DNA of 64,000 nt. It comes from Sphingomonadaceae bacterium OTU29LAMAA1 (GTDB lineage: Bacteria; Pseudomonadota; Alphaproteobacteria; Sphingomonadales; Sphingomonadaceae). Position numbers and translations under genes: made by a program. The notes below the pieces were generated by a model, which was given only the letters and a program-made list of their open reading frames with translations, searched no databases and had not been told where the DNA came from. The stretch spans positions 1,282,001 to 1,346,000 of the forward strand of contig CP099617.1 of assembly GCA_024072375.1 (NCBI GenBank), read 5' to 3'. Below, one piece after another: positions 43,388 through 52,913 of this stretch. Numbering within the stretch: position 1 is the stretch's first letter; every line of letters begins with the position of its first letter.

Positions 43388-45760
43388 ATGACGCGCACCG
43401 TCACACTCGGGACCATCATGGGGGGCGTGGCGCTCGCCCTGCTCCCGTCCGCCCCCGCGATCGCCCGGACCGAACCCAACCCCGCACAGGCGGCTCTTCC
43501 GCTCCTGCCCCTGCCGCAATCGATCGAGCGTACCACTGGTAGCTTCACCGTCCCGCAAGGCGCTGCCATCGTCGCGGCGGACGCGGGCGGAGCCGAGGCC
43601 GCCGCACTGCTCATCGCGCACGTCAAGGTGCAACGCGGCCTCACGCTCGTTCCCGGCAACACCGGCGCGATCCGCTTCGTTCGCGATGCCGCCATTACCG
43701 GCGACGAGGCCTACCGGCTCACGGTTACGCCGCAGGGGATCATCATAGCAGCGTCCGGGAACCGCGGCTTCGTCCATGGTGCGATGACACTGGCGCAATT
43801 GCTCAGCCCTGATGCGGCGTTCGGCAAGCCGGTCCTGGTGCCGGGGCTCTCCATCACCGACGCGCCGCGCTTCGCCTGGCGCGGGCTGATGATCGATCCC
43901 GCGCGGCATTTCCTCCCCATGCCGGCCCTCCGCGCGATCGTCGACCAGATGGCGTCGGTGAAGCTGAACACACTCCATCTGCACCTGACCGACGATCAGG
44001 GCTGGCGGGTCGAGATCAAGAAATACCCGAAGCTCACAGAAATCGGCGGCTGGCGCCTGCCGCCATGGACCGGCGGCGCGCAACCAACGCAGAAGGTCGG
44101 CGGCTTCTACACCCAGGCCGAATTGAAGCAGCTCGTTTCCTACGCCGGCGCACGCGGCATCACCATCGTTCCCGAGGTCGACCTGCCCGGCCATGCGCAG
44201 GCGCTGGTCGCCGCCTATCCCGAACTCGGCATCCTCGGTGATCGGCCGGCGGTGAGCAACAACTGGGGCATCATGCCCTATCTGTTCAATCCGGGGCCGA
44301 AGGGCATCGCCTTCGTCAAGGACGTGCTCGACGAGCTGATGGCGATCTTCCCCGGCACCTACATCCATCTCGGGGGCGATGAGGCGGTGAAGGACCAGTG
44401 GCAGCGCAGCCCGCAGGTGCAGGCGCAGATGAACGCGCTGGGCATCAAGGACGAGAACGGCCTGCAAAGCTGGATGATCGACCAGTTCGGCACCTATCTT
44501 CAGTCGAAGGGGCGTCGCCTGATCGGTTGGGACGAAATCCTGGAGGGTGGCCTGCCCGCCTCCGCCTCGGTCATGTCGTGGCGCGGCGAACAGGGTGCGG
44601 TCGACGCCGCCAAGCAAGGCCACGATGTCGTCCTGTCGCCCGGCAATCCCTTGTATCTGAACGGCCTGCAAAGCCGCCGCGGCGACGAACCGCCCGGTCG
44701 GCTCGACGTGGTGACGCTGGAGCAGGTCTACGCCTACGACCCACTGCCCGCGGCGATCCCGGCGGACAAGGCGCATCATGTGCTCGGCGCGCAGGCGAAC
44801 CTGTGGAGCGAGTACATCGTCACGCCCGATCAGCTGCAGCACCTGATCTTCCCGCGCGCCGGTGCGGTGGCGGAGATCACGTGGTCGGCGAAGGCCGGCG
44901 TGGCGAAGGGAACGCGCGACTTCGCCGGCTTCCTGCCGCGCATCCAGCGTCAGGCGGATCGCTGGACGCGGGGCGGCATGCATGTCGCCGACAGCGCCTT
45001 TGCGGTCGATTTCGCGATCGACGGCACGCGCGGCGATGCGCTGCGGCGGAACAGCGTACCGCTCAAGCTGACGACGCAGGCATCCTATGGTACGATCCGC
45101 TACACCACCGACGGCAGCGCGCCGACGGTCCGGTCGACGCCCTATATCCGGCCACTCGCGCTGAAGCCGGGGACGATGGTGAAGGCGGTCGCGTTCGATG
45201 CGACGGGTCTGGCGACCGCCGCTCCCCGCAGCTTCGACACCGGTCGCGCCGCCCTGCTGGCGCGCACGAGTTCGGACATGACCGCCTGCCCGGGCGGGAC
45301 GCTAGGGCTGCGCGTGCCGATGACATCTAACGCGGAGGCGAACGCACCGGTCTTCAACGTCAATCTGTTCGATACCTGCACCCTCTATCCGGATGCGCCG
45401 CTCGACGTGGCGCGCGGCTATAGCGTCGACGTCGTTCGCCTCGCCCGCCATTACGGCCTCGCTCACGAGGCCCGCATGGTCCGGGAGCATTACAACGTGT
45501 CCGACCACGGCGAACTTCTCGTTCAGGTCGGCTGCATCGCCGCCGCCAAGGCGCTGGCGGCCGGAGATAAGACCGCGCATCCGGTCGCGGTCGGGGCATT
45601 CCCGCTGCCCGACCCCCGCACCGCCCCGCAGCGGTTCAGCTTCAGCGGCAAGCTGCCGAAAATGGCCGGCGATCAAGACGTGTGCTTCCAGTTCACCTCG
45701 CCGGCAGCCGATCCGTTCTACACCGTCGCACAGGTGCAATTGACGGAAGCCGTGCGATGA
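43388..45760 (+). CDS. GH20 beta-N-acetylhexosaminidase, exported
   Basis: The 790-residue enzyme removes terminal beta-GlcNAc or GalNAc. It has a Sec-type signal, then the GH20 domain 2 (residues about 40 to 155) and the TIM barrel starting GLMIDPARHFLPM. The catalytic Asp-Glu pair is Asp331-Glu332 in HLGGDEAVK, and substrate-binding motifs HLHLTDDQGW and EVDLPGHA are present. A chitobiase-type C-terminal domain (YGTIRYTTDGSAPTV) and a beta-sandwich follow. The stop overlaps the next ATG (ATGA). Its last 70 bases are repeated downstream by a tandem duplication. Confidence 0.95.
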   Translation: MTRTVTLGTIMGGVALALLPSAPAIARTEPNPAQAALPLLPLPQSIERTTGSFTVPQGAAIVAADAGGAEAAALLIAHVKVQRGLTLVPGNTGAIRFVRDAAITGDEAYRLTVTPQGIIIAASGNRGFVHGAMTLAQLLSPDAAFGKPVLVPGLSITDAPRFAWRGLMIDPARHFLPMPALRAIVDQMASVKLNTLHLHLTDDQGWRVEIKKYPKLTEIGGWRLPPWTGGAQPTQKVGGFYTQAELKQLVSYAGARGITIVPEVDLPGHAQALVAAYPELGILGDRPAVSNNWGIMPYLFNPGPKGIAFVKDVLDELMAIFPGTYIHLGGDEAVKDQWQRSPQVQAQMNALGIKDENGLQSWMIDQFGTYLQSKGRRLIGWDEILEGGLPASASVMSWRGEQGAVDAAKQGHDVVLSPGNPLYLNGLQSRRGDEPPGRLDVVTLEQVYAYDPLPAAIPADKAHHVLGAQANLWSEYIVTPDQLQHLIFPRAGAVAEITWSAKAGVAKGTRDFAGFLPRIQRQADRWTRGGMHVADSAFAVDFAIDGTRGDALRRNSVPLKLTTQASYGTIRYTTDGSAPTVRSTPYIRPLALKPGTMVKAVAFDATGLATAAPRSFDTGRAALLARTSSDMTACPGGTLGLRVPMTSNAEANAPVFNVNLFDTCTLYPDAPLDVARGYSVDVVRLARHYGLAHEARMVREHYNVSDHGELLVQVGCIAAAKALAAGDKTAHPVAVGAFPLPDPRTAPQRFSFSGKLPKMAGDQDVCFQFTSPAADPFYTVAQVQLTEAVR

Positions 45761-46460
45761 CCGGCCGCCTGCGTACGAGCGCCGTGCTGCTGCTGCTCAC
45801 CGCCTCCCCCCTCGCCGCGCGCGACACGATCCCGCTCGACGGGGGCTGGCAGGTGCGCATCGACCCCGCCGATACCGCCGCGACAAAGGCTCACCCGCGT
45901 GAGGCGAAGTGGTTTACGGCGCAGGTGCCCGGCAGCGTCCAGCAGGACCTGATCAGGGCGAAGCGCGTGCCCGATCCGTTCATCGGCACCAACGAAGGCG
46001 CGATCCAATGGGCGGGCCTGTCGGCATGGCAGTTCCGCAAGACGCTGACCGTCACGCGGGCGATGCTGGCCCACCGGTTCACCTCGCCGGCAGCCGATCC
46101 GTTCTACACCGTCGCACAGGTGCAATTGACGGAAGCCGTGCGATGACCGGCCGCCTGCGTACGAGCGCCGTGCTGCTGCTCACCGCCTCCCCCCTCGCCG
46201 CGCGCGACACGATCCCGCTCGACGGGGGCTGGCAGGTCCGCATCGACCCCGCCGATACCGCCGCGACAAAGGCTCACCCGCGTGAGGCGAAGTGGTTTAC
46301 GGCGCAGGTGCCCGGCAGCGTCCAGCAGGACCTGATCCGGGCGAAGCGCGTGCCCAATCCGTTCATCGGCACCAACGAAGGCGCGATCCAATGGGCGGGC
46401 CTGTCGGCATGGCAGTTCCGCAAGACGCTGACCGTCACGCGGGCGATGCTGGCCCACCGG
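45691..46460 (+). repeat. Tandem duplication, two units of about 386 bp
   Basis: Unit 1 covers 45691 to 46076 and unit 2 covers 46077 to 46460. Each begins with GTTCACCTCG (the GH20 3' end) and ends with GCCCACCGG in the beta-mannosidase gene. They differ by three single-base changes and one 3-bp CTG indel. The break joins the mannosidase sequence back to the GH20 sequence with one base of microhomology. The differences argue against an assembly error. Confidence 0.95.
45757..46146 (+). pseudogene. Truncated beta-mannosidase copy with GH20 tail
   Basis: This 129-residue frame is the first 107 residues of the beta-mannosidase gene, including the signal peptide, joined to the last 22 residues of GH20 (ending LTEAVR). 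It arose from the tandem duplication. It lacks all catalytic residues and cannot be an active glycosidase. It keeps the ATGA overlaps at both ends, so translation can pass through it to the intact gene at 46143. Two of the three base differences from the intact copy are silent; the third gives Asp for Asn. Confidence 0.9.
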
Positions 46461-48689
46461 CATCTGGACCTCGTATTCGACGGCCTCGACACCTTCGCAA
46501 CGGTCACCGTCAACGGCCGGCCGCTGCTGAAGGCGGATAACGCCCATCGTCGCTGGCGCGCCGATGCGAAGGCGCTGCTGCGCGAGGGACGCAACGAGGT
46601 GCTGGTCGGCATCGCCTCGCCGATCAGGACGCTCCAGCCGATGGTGCTGAAGGAGAAGAACCCGCTCCCCGGCGAGTATGACAGCGCGTACGGTGACGAG
46701 CCGAAGGGGGTGCAGACCAGCCCCTATATCCGAAAACCCAAATACCAATATGGTTGGGACTGGGGTCCCCGCATCGTCACCAGCGGTATCTGGCGCCCCG
46801 CGCGGCTGGAAGCATGGGACGCCGCCCGTCTGGATCACGTCCACATCGCGCAGGACGCGCTGAACGACGCGGAGGCTCGCCTGACCGCGCATGCCACGAT
46901 CGTCGCCAATGTCGCAGGGACGGTTACGCTTACCGCCACGGTCACCGCGCCCGACGGCACCCGCCAGTCGATCGAGCGCAGCGTCACGCTCGCCCCCGGC
47001 AGCAACCCGGTCACCATCCCGCTGACCATCGCCCGCCCGCAACGCTGGCAACCGGTCGGCTATGGCGCACAGCCGCTCTACACCGTCGCCACCACGCTGG
47101 ACGGCGACACGCAGACGCGCACGATCGGCCTGCGGACCGTCAGCCTCGACCGCAAGGATGGCGCGTTCGGCCTGATCGTCAACGGCATTCCGATCTTCGC
47201 CAAGGGCGCGAACGTCATTCCGTTCGACAGCTTCCCCGCCCGCGTCGATCCCGCCGAGCCGGAGAGCCTGCTGAAGGCCGCGCGCGACGCCAACATGAAC
47301 ATGGTCCGCATCTGGGGCGGCGGCTATTACCTCGACGACGCCTTCTACGCCGCTGCCGACCGCATGGGGGTGATGGTGTGGCAGGACTTCATGTTCGGCG
47401 GATCGGTGACGCCCCCCGACGCCGCCTTCCGCGCCAGCGTGGCGGCGGAAGCGGACGAACAGGTCGCGCGGCTGGGCGATCATCCCTCGATCGTGATCTG
47501 GGCCGGCAACAACGAAGTGCTGTCCGGCTGGGAAAACTGGTCCGATCGCAAGGCGTTCAAGACCGCGGTCGGCCCCAACGAGCAGGAGCGCATCGGTACG
47601 GGCATGGCGGTGTTGTTCGACCGCGTCCTGCGCGGCGCGGTCACCGCCAACAGTCCGGGCACGCCCTACATGCCCGGATCGCCGTCGACCGACTACGAGG
47701 CACCGACCGACACCGATGCCAACGGCGACCGCCATTTCTGGGACGTCTGGTCGGGCAGCAAGCCGGTCGAGAATTATCTCGACAGCTGTCCGCGCTTCAT
47801 GAGCGAATACGGCTTCCAGTCGATGCCGACGATGGCCACCATCCGTGGTTTCGCCGGAAAGGGCGCGCTCGATCCCGACAGCCCAGTGATGAAGGCGCAT
47901 CAGAAATTCCTGGCCGGCGAAGGCAATGCCCGCCTGCGCCTGTACCTCGACCAGCGGCTGCGCCCGGCGAAGGGTTTCGCCGACTTCGTCTATCTGACGC
48001 AGGTCAATCAGGCGCAGGCGATCGGCCTCGCCGCGCGTCACCACCGCGCCTGCCGCCCGGTGACGATGGGCTCGCTGTTCTGGCAGTTGAACGACGTCTG
48101 GCCATCGATCAGCTGGTCGAGCATCGACCATCTCGGTCAATGGAAGCTGCTGCAATATGAGGCGAAGCGTGCCTTCGCCCCACAGGCGATCGTCGCCGAG
48201 CATCGCGGCGATGCGACCCGCGTCGTGCTGGTGTCCGACGCCACCACGCCCATCGCAGCCAAATGGCGCATCACCGTCCGCGACATGACCGGCGCGACGC
48301 TCGGCACGAGAGAGGCGGACGTCACCCTCGCTCCGCTCAGCGCGGCAACGGTCGCCACGATCCCCGACGCCGACCTGTTCGGATCGGCCGATCCGGCGAA
48401 GAGCTATGCCGTCGCCGAACTGCTGATCGACGACCGCTCGATCAGCCGGGCCATGATCGAGCGTTTGCTGCCCAAGGACATGGCGTATCCCGATCCTGCC
48501 CTCACCCTCCGCCGCAGCGGCGACAAGGCCACGATCACCGCAAAGAACCTCGCCCGCGCGGTGATGATCGACATGGGCGACCAGCCGGGACAGGCGAGCG
48601 ACAGCGGCTTCGACCTGCTGCCGGGCGAGAGCGTCACGGTGACGCTAACCGGCAAGCAGATGCCGATCTTGCGGACGCTGGCGCGATGA
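46143..48689 (+). CDS. GH2 beta-mannosidase, exported
   Basis: The 848-residue enzyme should cleave the core Man-beta-1,4-GlcNAc bond of N-glycans or other beta-mannosides. After the signal (RTSAVLLLTASPLAARD), the sugar-binding domain reads WFTAQVPGSVQQDLIRAKRV and KYQYGWDWGPRIVTSGIWRP. The barrel contains MVRIWGGGYYLDDAFY, the acid/base Glu458 in WAGNNEVL and the nucleophile Glu555 in MSEYGFQS, both as in family beta-mannosidases. A Trp-rich GSLFWQLNDVWPSISWSS follows. The start overlaps the stop of the truncated copy. The gene is intact. Confidence 0.93.
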   Translation: MTGRLRTSAVLLLTASPLAARDTIPLDGGWQVRIDPADTAATKAHPREAKWFTAQVPGSVQQDLIRAKRVPNPFIGTNEGAIQWAGLSAWQFRKTLTVTRAMLAHRHLDLVFDGLDTFATVTVNGRPLLKADNAHRRWRADAKALLREGRNEVLVGIASPIRTLQPMVLKEKNPLPGEYDSAYGDEPKGVQTSPYIRKPKYQYGWDWGPRIVTSGIWRPARLEAWDAARLDHVHIAQDALNDAEARLTAHATIVANVAGTVTLTATVTAPDGTRQSIERSVTLAPGSNPVTIPLTIARPQRWQPVGYGAQPLYTVATTLDGDTQTRTIGLRTVSLDRKDGAFGLIVNGIPIFAKGANVIPFDSFPARVDPAEPESLLKAARDANMNMVRIWGGGYYLDDAFYAAADRMGVMVWQDFMFGGSVTPPDAAFRASVAAEADEQVARLGDHPSIVIWAGNNEVLSGWENWSDRKAFKTAVGPNEQERIGTGMAVLFDRVLRGAVTANSPGTPYMPGSPSTDYEAPTDTDANGDRHFWDVWSGSKPVENYLDSCPRFMSEYGFQSMPTMATIRGFAGKGALDPDSPVMKAHQKFLAGEGNARLRLYLDQRLRPAKGFADFVYLTQVNQAQAIGLAARHHRACRPVTMGSLFWQLNDVWPSISWSSIDHLGQWKLLQYEAKRAFAPQAIVAEHRGDATRVVLVSDATTPIAAKWRITVRDMTGATLGTREADVTLAPLSAATVATIPDADLFGSADPAKSYAVAELLIDDRSISRAMIERLLPKDMAYPDPALTLRRSGDKATITAKNLARAVMIDMGDQPGQASDSGFDLLPGESVTVTLTGKQMPILRTLAR

Positions 48690-48894
48690 TCCTCCAGCGC
48701 CAGCCTGCCTCAGCCTGCGGCGGCTTTGGTCTCCTCCACGCTGGCAGACGGACCGGTCCGATCCGGCAAGCCCTCTGTTCTTCTCTCCGCGCCTCCGCGC
48801 CTTCTTGCGAACACATCTTCCCTTTTCGCGTCGTCGCGTCTTCGCGTGACGCCGCCCTTCTTCCAAGCACCACGCCAGAACAGGGACCGACCGC
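48690..48894. repeat. Gap with interspersed-repeat-like sequence
   Basis: This 205-bp gap holds no gene. Between 48781 and 48850 it has short reiterated words (CCGCGCCTCCGCGCC, then TCGCGTCGTCGCGTCTTCGC) of a kind scattered between genes in many GC-rich genomes. The copy number in this genome cannot be known from one window. Confidence 0.4.
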
Positions 48895-51441
48895 ATGATC
48901 CCCGCCCTCCTCCTGCTCGCGCAGGCAGCAGATCCGGTCACCGCCGCGATCGCCGCGATGTCGCCCGAGCAGAAGGCCGCGCAGCTGCAAAGCACCGCGC
49001 CCGCGGACGCGCAGGCCGGCCTGCCTGCCTACGACTGGTGGAACGAAGGGCTGCACGGCCTCGCCCGCAACGGCCACGCCACCGTATTCCCGCAGGCGAT
49101 CGGCCTCGCCGCGACGTGGGATGTCGACCTGATCGAGCGCGTCGGTACGGTCGTCTCGACCGAGGCGCGTGCGAAATTCAACGCACAGCCCGCCGGCGCC
49201 GACCGCCGTATCTATCAGGGCCTCACCATCTGGTCGCCCAACATCAACATCTTCCGTGATCCGCGCTGGGGCCGCGGGCAGGAAACCTATGGCGAGGACC
49301 CGTATCTCACAGGCAAGCTCGGCGTCGCGTTCGTCCAGGGCCTGCAAGGTCCCGACCCGCTGCATCCGCGCGTCATCGCCACCCCCAAGCACCTCGCCGT
49401 CCACAGCGGCCCGGAAGCCGGTCGCGACGGCTTCGACGTCGATCCAAGCCCCCGCGATCTGGAGGCGACCTACCTCCCCGCGTTCCGCCGTGTCGTGACC
49501 GAGGGCAAGGCGCTGTCGCTGATGTGCGCCTACAACAGCATCCACGGCGTCCCCGCCTGCGCGTCGTCCGCGCTGATGAACGATCGCATCCGCGGCGCGT
49601 GGGGCTTCACCGGCTTTACCGTGTCGGATTGCGACGCGGTGTCGAACATTCACGCCTTTCACCATTACACCCTCGATGCCGCCGGTGCCGCCGCCGCCGG
49701 GATCAAGGGCGGCACCGACCTCAATTGCGGCACCGCCTATGCCGCCCTGCCGCAGGCGCTGGCCAAGGGCCTGGTCAGCCAGACCGAGGTCGACACCGCG
49801 CTCACCCGCGCGTTGCGCGCGCGGCAAGCGCTCGGCATCGCGTTCGGCGCGACCAGCCCGTGGTCGCGGATCAAGGCCGCGGAGGTCGCCACCCCCGCGC
49901 ATCGCGCCACCGCGCTGGAGGCCGGTCGAAAATCGATTGTCCTGCTCCAGAACAACGCCGGTCGCCTGCCGCTGAAGCCGGGCGCGCGGATCGCGGTGAT
50001 CGGCGCCGATGCCGATGATCTCGGCGTGCTGCAGGGCAATTACCACGGCACCGCAAGGAACCCCGTCACCCCGCTCGACGGCATCCGCGCGCGCTTCGGC
50101 CCTGCCAACGTGACCTATGCGCAAGGGTCGCTGCTCGCCGACGGAGCGGCGGTCGTCGTGCCAGAGACCGCGCTGCGCAGCGACGGCAAGCCCGGCCTTC
50201 GCGGCACCTACACCGCGAACGGCGCACCGCTCGTCCGTCAGGACCGGCGCATCGACCTCGATCTCAACCGTGCCCCGCCCGCGCCCGGTTTTCCCGCCAC
50301 CGGCTACACCGCGCACTGGACGGGCGAGTTCGCCCCCCCCGGTCCCGGTCGGTACCGCCTGATCCTCGACCAGTCGCCATGCTGGAAGGATTGCACCGTT
50401 CACGATCGCGCGCGCCTGACACTCGGCGGCAAGGTGCTGCACGACGGCGACCTGCCGAAAGGGCGCGTCGAGCTGATGGTCGACAGCGACGGCAGCCCGC
50501 AGGCCATCGACCTGCGACTGGAACACCGGTCCGAGGACGAAAGCTTCCGCCTGCTCTGGATTCCGCCTGCCGAACCTTTGCTTGCGCAGGCGGTCGCCGC
50601 CGCGAACGCTGCCGATGTCGCGGTCGTCGTCGCCGGCCTCTCCCCCGATCTCGAGGGCGAGGCCTTGTCGGTACAGGTTCCCGGCTTCGTCGGCGGCGAT
50701 CGCACCGACATCGCCCTGCCGCTGCCGCAGCAGCGCCTGCTCGACGCGCTGAAGGCTACGGGCAAGCCGATCGTGCTGGTCCTGACCAGCGGCAGCGCGG
50801 TGTCGGTCGATCCTGCATCCGCCGACGCGATCCTCGCCAACTGGTACTCGGGCGAAAGCGGCGGCGCCGCGCTTGCCGACGTGCTGTCGGGCGTCGTCAA
50901 CCCCGCCGGTCGCCTGCCGGTGACGCTGTACAAGGCGACCACCGACCTGCCCGCCTTCGTCGATTACGGGATGAAGGAGCGGACTTATCGCTATTTCACC
51001 GGCACGCCATTGTGGGGGTTCGGCCACGGCCTGAGCTACACCAGCTTCACCTACGCACAACCACGCGGGGCCACGAGCGTCCCGGCTGGTGCGAACCTGA
51101 CGGTGGAGACGACGCTCACCAACACCGGGTCGCGCGACGGCGAAGAGGTGGTGCAGGCCTATCTCGTGCCCCCCGCGCCCGCCGGACGTCCCGGTTTCAC
51201 CGACCCGGTGCTGCAACGCCAGCTTGTCGGCTTCCAGCGTATCGCGGTGAAGCGTGGTCGGTCGGCGAAGGTCGCCTTCACCCTCGATCCGCGCAGCATG
51301 AGCATCGTCGATCGCGACGGCCGACGCCACGTCGTGCCCGGCGCATACCGGCTGTACGTCGGCGGTGGTCAGCCCGGCGATGGCGCCGGCCAGTGGTTCG
51401 ATTTCGCCGTGACGGGCGCGGATATGGAGTTGCCGAAGTGA
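48895..51441 (+). CDS. GH3 glycosidase (beta-glucosidase/beta-xylosidase type), exported
   Basis: This 848-residue enzyme has a short signal (MIPALLLLAQAADP), then the GH3 barrel with PRWGRGQETYGEDPYLTG and the nucleophile Asp245 in FTVSDCDAV. The second GH3 domain and a C-terminal fibronectin-like domain (YRYFTGTPLWGFGHGLSYT) follow. A PA14-like insert lies near residues 440 to 560 (GYTAHWTGEFAPPGPGRYRL). The YNSIHGVPACAS segment resembles the xylosidase branch. In this cluster it may act on an N-glycan or associated sugar. The substrate cannot be fixed from sequence. Confidence 0.92.
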   Translation: MIPALLLLAQAADPVTAAIAAMSPEQKAAQLQSTAPADAQAGLPAYDWWNEGLHGLARNGHATVFPQAIGLAATWDVDLIERVGTVVSTEARAKFNAQPAGADRRIYQGLTIWSPNINIFRDPRWGRGQETYGEDPYLTGKLGVAFVQGLQGPDPLHPRVIATPKHLAVHSGPEAGRDGFDVDPSPRDLEATYLPAFRRVVTEGKALSLMCAYNSIHGVPACASSALMNDRIRGAWGFTGFTVSDCDAVSNIHAFHHYTLDAAGAAAAGIKGGTDLNCGTAYAALPQALAKGLVSQTEVDTALTRALRARQALGIAFGATSPWSRIKAAEVATPAHRATALEAGRKSIVLLQNNAGRLPLKPGARIAVIGADADDLGVLQGNYHGTARNPVTPLDGIRARFGPANVTYAQGSLLADGAAVVVPETALRSDGKPGLRGTYTANGAPLVRQDRRIDLDLNRAPPAPGFPATGYTAHWTGEFAPPGPGRYRLILDQSPCWKDCTVHDRARLTLGGKVLHDGDLPKGRVELMVDSDGSPQAIDLRLEHRSEDESFRLLWIPPAEPLLAQAVAAANAADVAVVVAGLSPDLEGEALSVQVPGFVGGDRTDIALPLPQQRLLDALKATGKPIVLVLTSGSAVSVDPASADAILANWYSGESGGAALADVLSGVVNPAGRLPVTLYKATTDLPAFVDYGMKERTYRYFTGTPLWGFGHGLSYTSFTYAQPRGATSVPAGANLTVETTLTNTGSRDGEEVVQAYLVPPAPAGRPGFTDPVLQRQLVGFQRIAVKRGRSAKVAFTLDPRSMSIVDRDGRRHVVPGAYRLYVGGGQPGDGAGQWFDFAVTGADMELPK

Positions 51442-52913
51442 GTCGCCGATCCGACCCGCTGTTCCAACGCACGCAGGAACACGCCACGCCCCTCGACCGC
51501 CGCCACTTCCTCGCCGCCACCGCCGCGCTTGCGGCATCGGCGGCGACCCCCGCGTTCGCCGCACCGCGACTCCCCACGAAGCGTCCTGCCCCCGCAGACC
51601 GCCGCTTCACCAGCCCGGCGGTCGAACGCGAACTCGCGCGCGTCTCGTCGCAGATCGGCGATCCGAAGCTCCGCTGGATGTTCGGCAATTGCTACCCGAA
51701 CACGCTCGACACCACCGTCAAACTGACGACGCTGAACGGCCAGCCCGACGCCTTCGTCATCACCGGCGACATTCCCTGCCTGTGGCTGCGCGATTCCTCG
51801 GCACAGGTGAAGCCTTACCTTCACCTCGCAAAGGACGCGCCGGAGCTGCGCCGCCTGTTCCACGGCCTGATCGCGCGCCAGTCACGCTGCATCCTGATCG
51901 ATCCCTACGCCAACGCCTTCATGGAAGACCCGACGGCGAAGTCGAACCTCGAATGGTCGCAGGCGGACGAGACGCTGATGAAGCCGGGTGTCGCCGAGCG
52001 GAAGTGGGAGATCGATTCCCTCTGCTATCCGATGCGCCTGGCCCACGGATACTGGCGGGCGACGGGCGACGCGACACCGTTCGACGGGACATGGGCGCAG
52101 GCCGCACGCGCCAGCATCGCCACCTTCCGCGAACAACAGCGGAAAAACGGCCCCGGCCCCTACAGCTTCCGCCGCACCGCCAACCAGCCGACCGAAACAC
52201 TGCTGTGGGGTCACGGCGCACCGACGAGACCGGTCGGCCTGATCCATTCCGGCTTCCGACCCTCGGACGATGCCTGCCTCTATCCCTTCCTGATCCCCAG
52301 CAACCTGTTCGCCGTCACCGCCCTGCGCGAACTCGCGATCGTCGCCGGCGAAGCCCGCAAGGACGCCGCACTCGCGCAGCAGGCGATCGACCTTGCCGCA
52401 GAGGTCGACGCGGCGCTGAGGCAATATGGCACGATGCGCCTGCGCGATGGCCGCGAGGTCTGGGCCTATGAGGTCGACGGCTTCGGCAACGCGCTGTTCA
52501 TGGACGACGCCAATGTGCCCAGCCTCTCCGGCCTCGCCTATCTCGGCTGCGTCGCCCCCGCCGACCCGCTGTGGCAGCGCACGCAGGCCGCAGCGTGGAG
52601 CGACGCCAATCCGTATTTCTTCAAGGGCACGGCCGGTGAGGGCATCGGCGGACCCCATGTGGGCCTTGGCCAGATCTGGCCGATGTCGCTGACCATCCGC
52701 GCGCTGTCGTCGTCCGACGATGCGACGATCCGCGCCTGCCTGAAGACGCTGCGCGATACCGATGGCGGCACGGGGTTCATCCACGAAAGTTTCGATCAGG
52801 ACGATCCCGCGAAGTTCACGCGGGCATGGTTCGCCTGGGCCAACGGCCTGTTCGGCGAACTGATCGTCCATCTTGCCCGCACCCGCCCCGCTTTGCTGAA
52901 GGCGACGCTATGA
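51438..52913 (+). CDS. GH125 exo-alpha-1,6-mannosidase, exported by Tat
   Basis: The 491-residue enzyme starts at a GTG overlapping the GH3 stop (GTGA). A twin-arginine signal is visible (LDRRHFLAATAALAASAATP, cleaved after AFA). The catalytic domain opens FGNCYPNTLDTTVKL and has GDIPCLWLRDSSAQVKPYL, DSLCYPMRLAHGYW and SGFRPSDDACLYPFLIPSN, all GH125 blocks. GH125 enzymes are metal-independent and remove alpha-1,6-linked mannose. It lies between GH3 and GH92 and overlaps the latter by 4 bases. Confidence 0.93.
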   Translation: MSRRSDPLFQRTQEHATPLDRRHFLAATAALAASAATPAFAAPRLPTKRPAPADRRFTSPAVERELARVSSQIGDPKLRWMFGNCYPNTLDTTVKLTTLNGQPDAFVITGDIPCLWLRDSSAQVKPYLHLAKDAPELRRLFHGLIARQSRCILIDPYANAFMEDPTAKSNLEWSQADETLMKPGVAERKWEIDSLCYPMRLAHGYWRATGDATPFDGTWAQAARASIATFREQQRKNGPGPYSFRRTANQPTETLLWGHGAPTRPVGLIHSGFRPSDDACLYPFLIPSNLFAVTALRELAIVAGEARKDAALAQQAIDLAAEVDAALRQYGTMRLRDGREVWAYEVDGFGNALFMDDANVPSLSGLAYLGCVAPADPLWQRTQAAAWSDANPYFFKGTAGEGIGGPHVGLGQIWPMSLTIRALSSSDDATIRACLKTLRDTDGGTGFIHESFDQDDPAKFTRAWFAWANGLFGELIVHLARTRPALLKATL

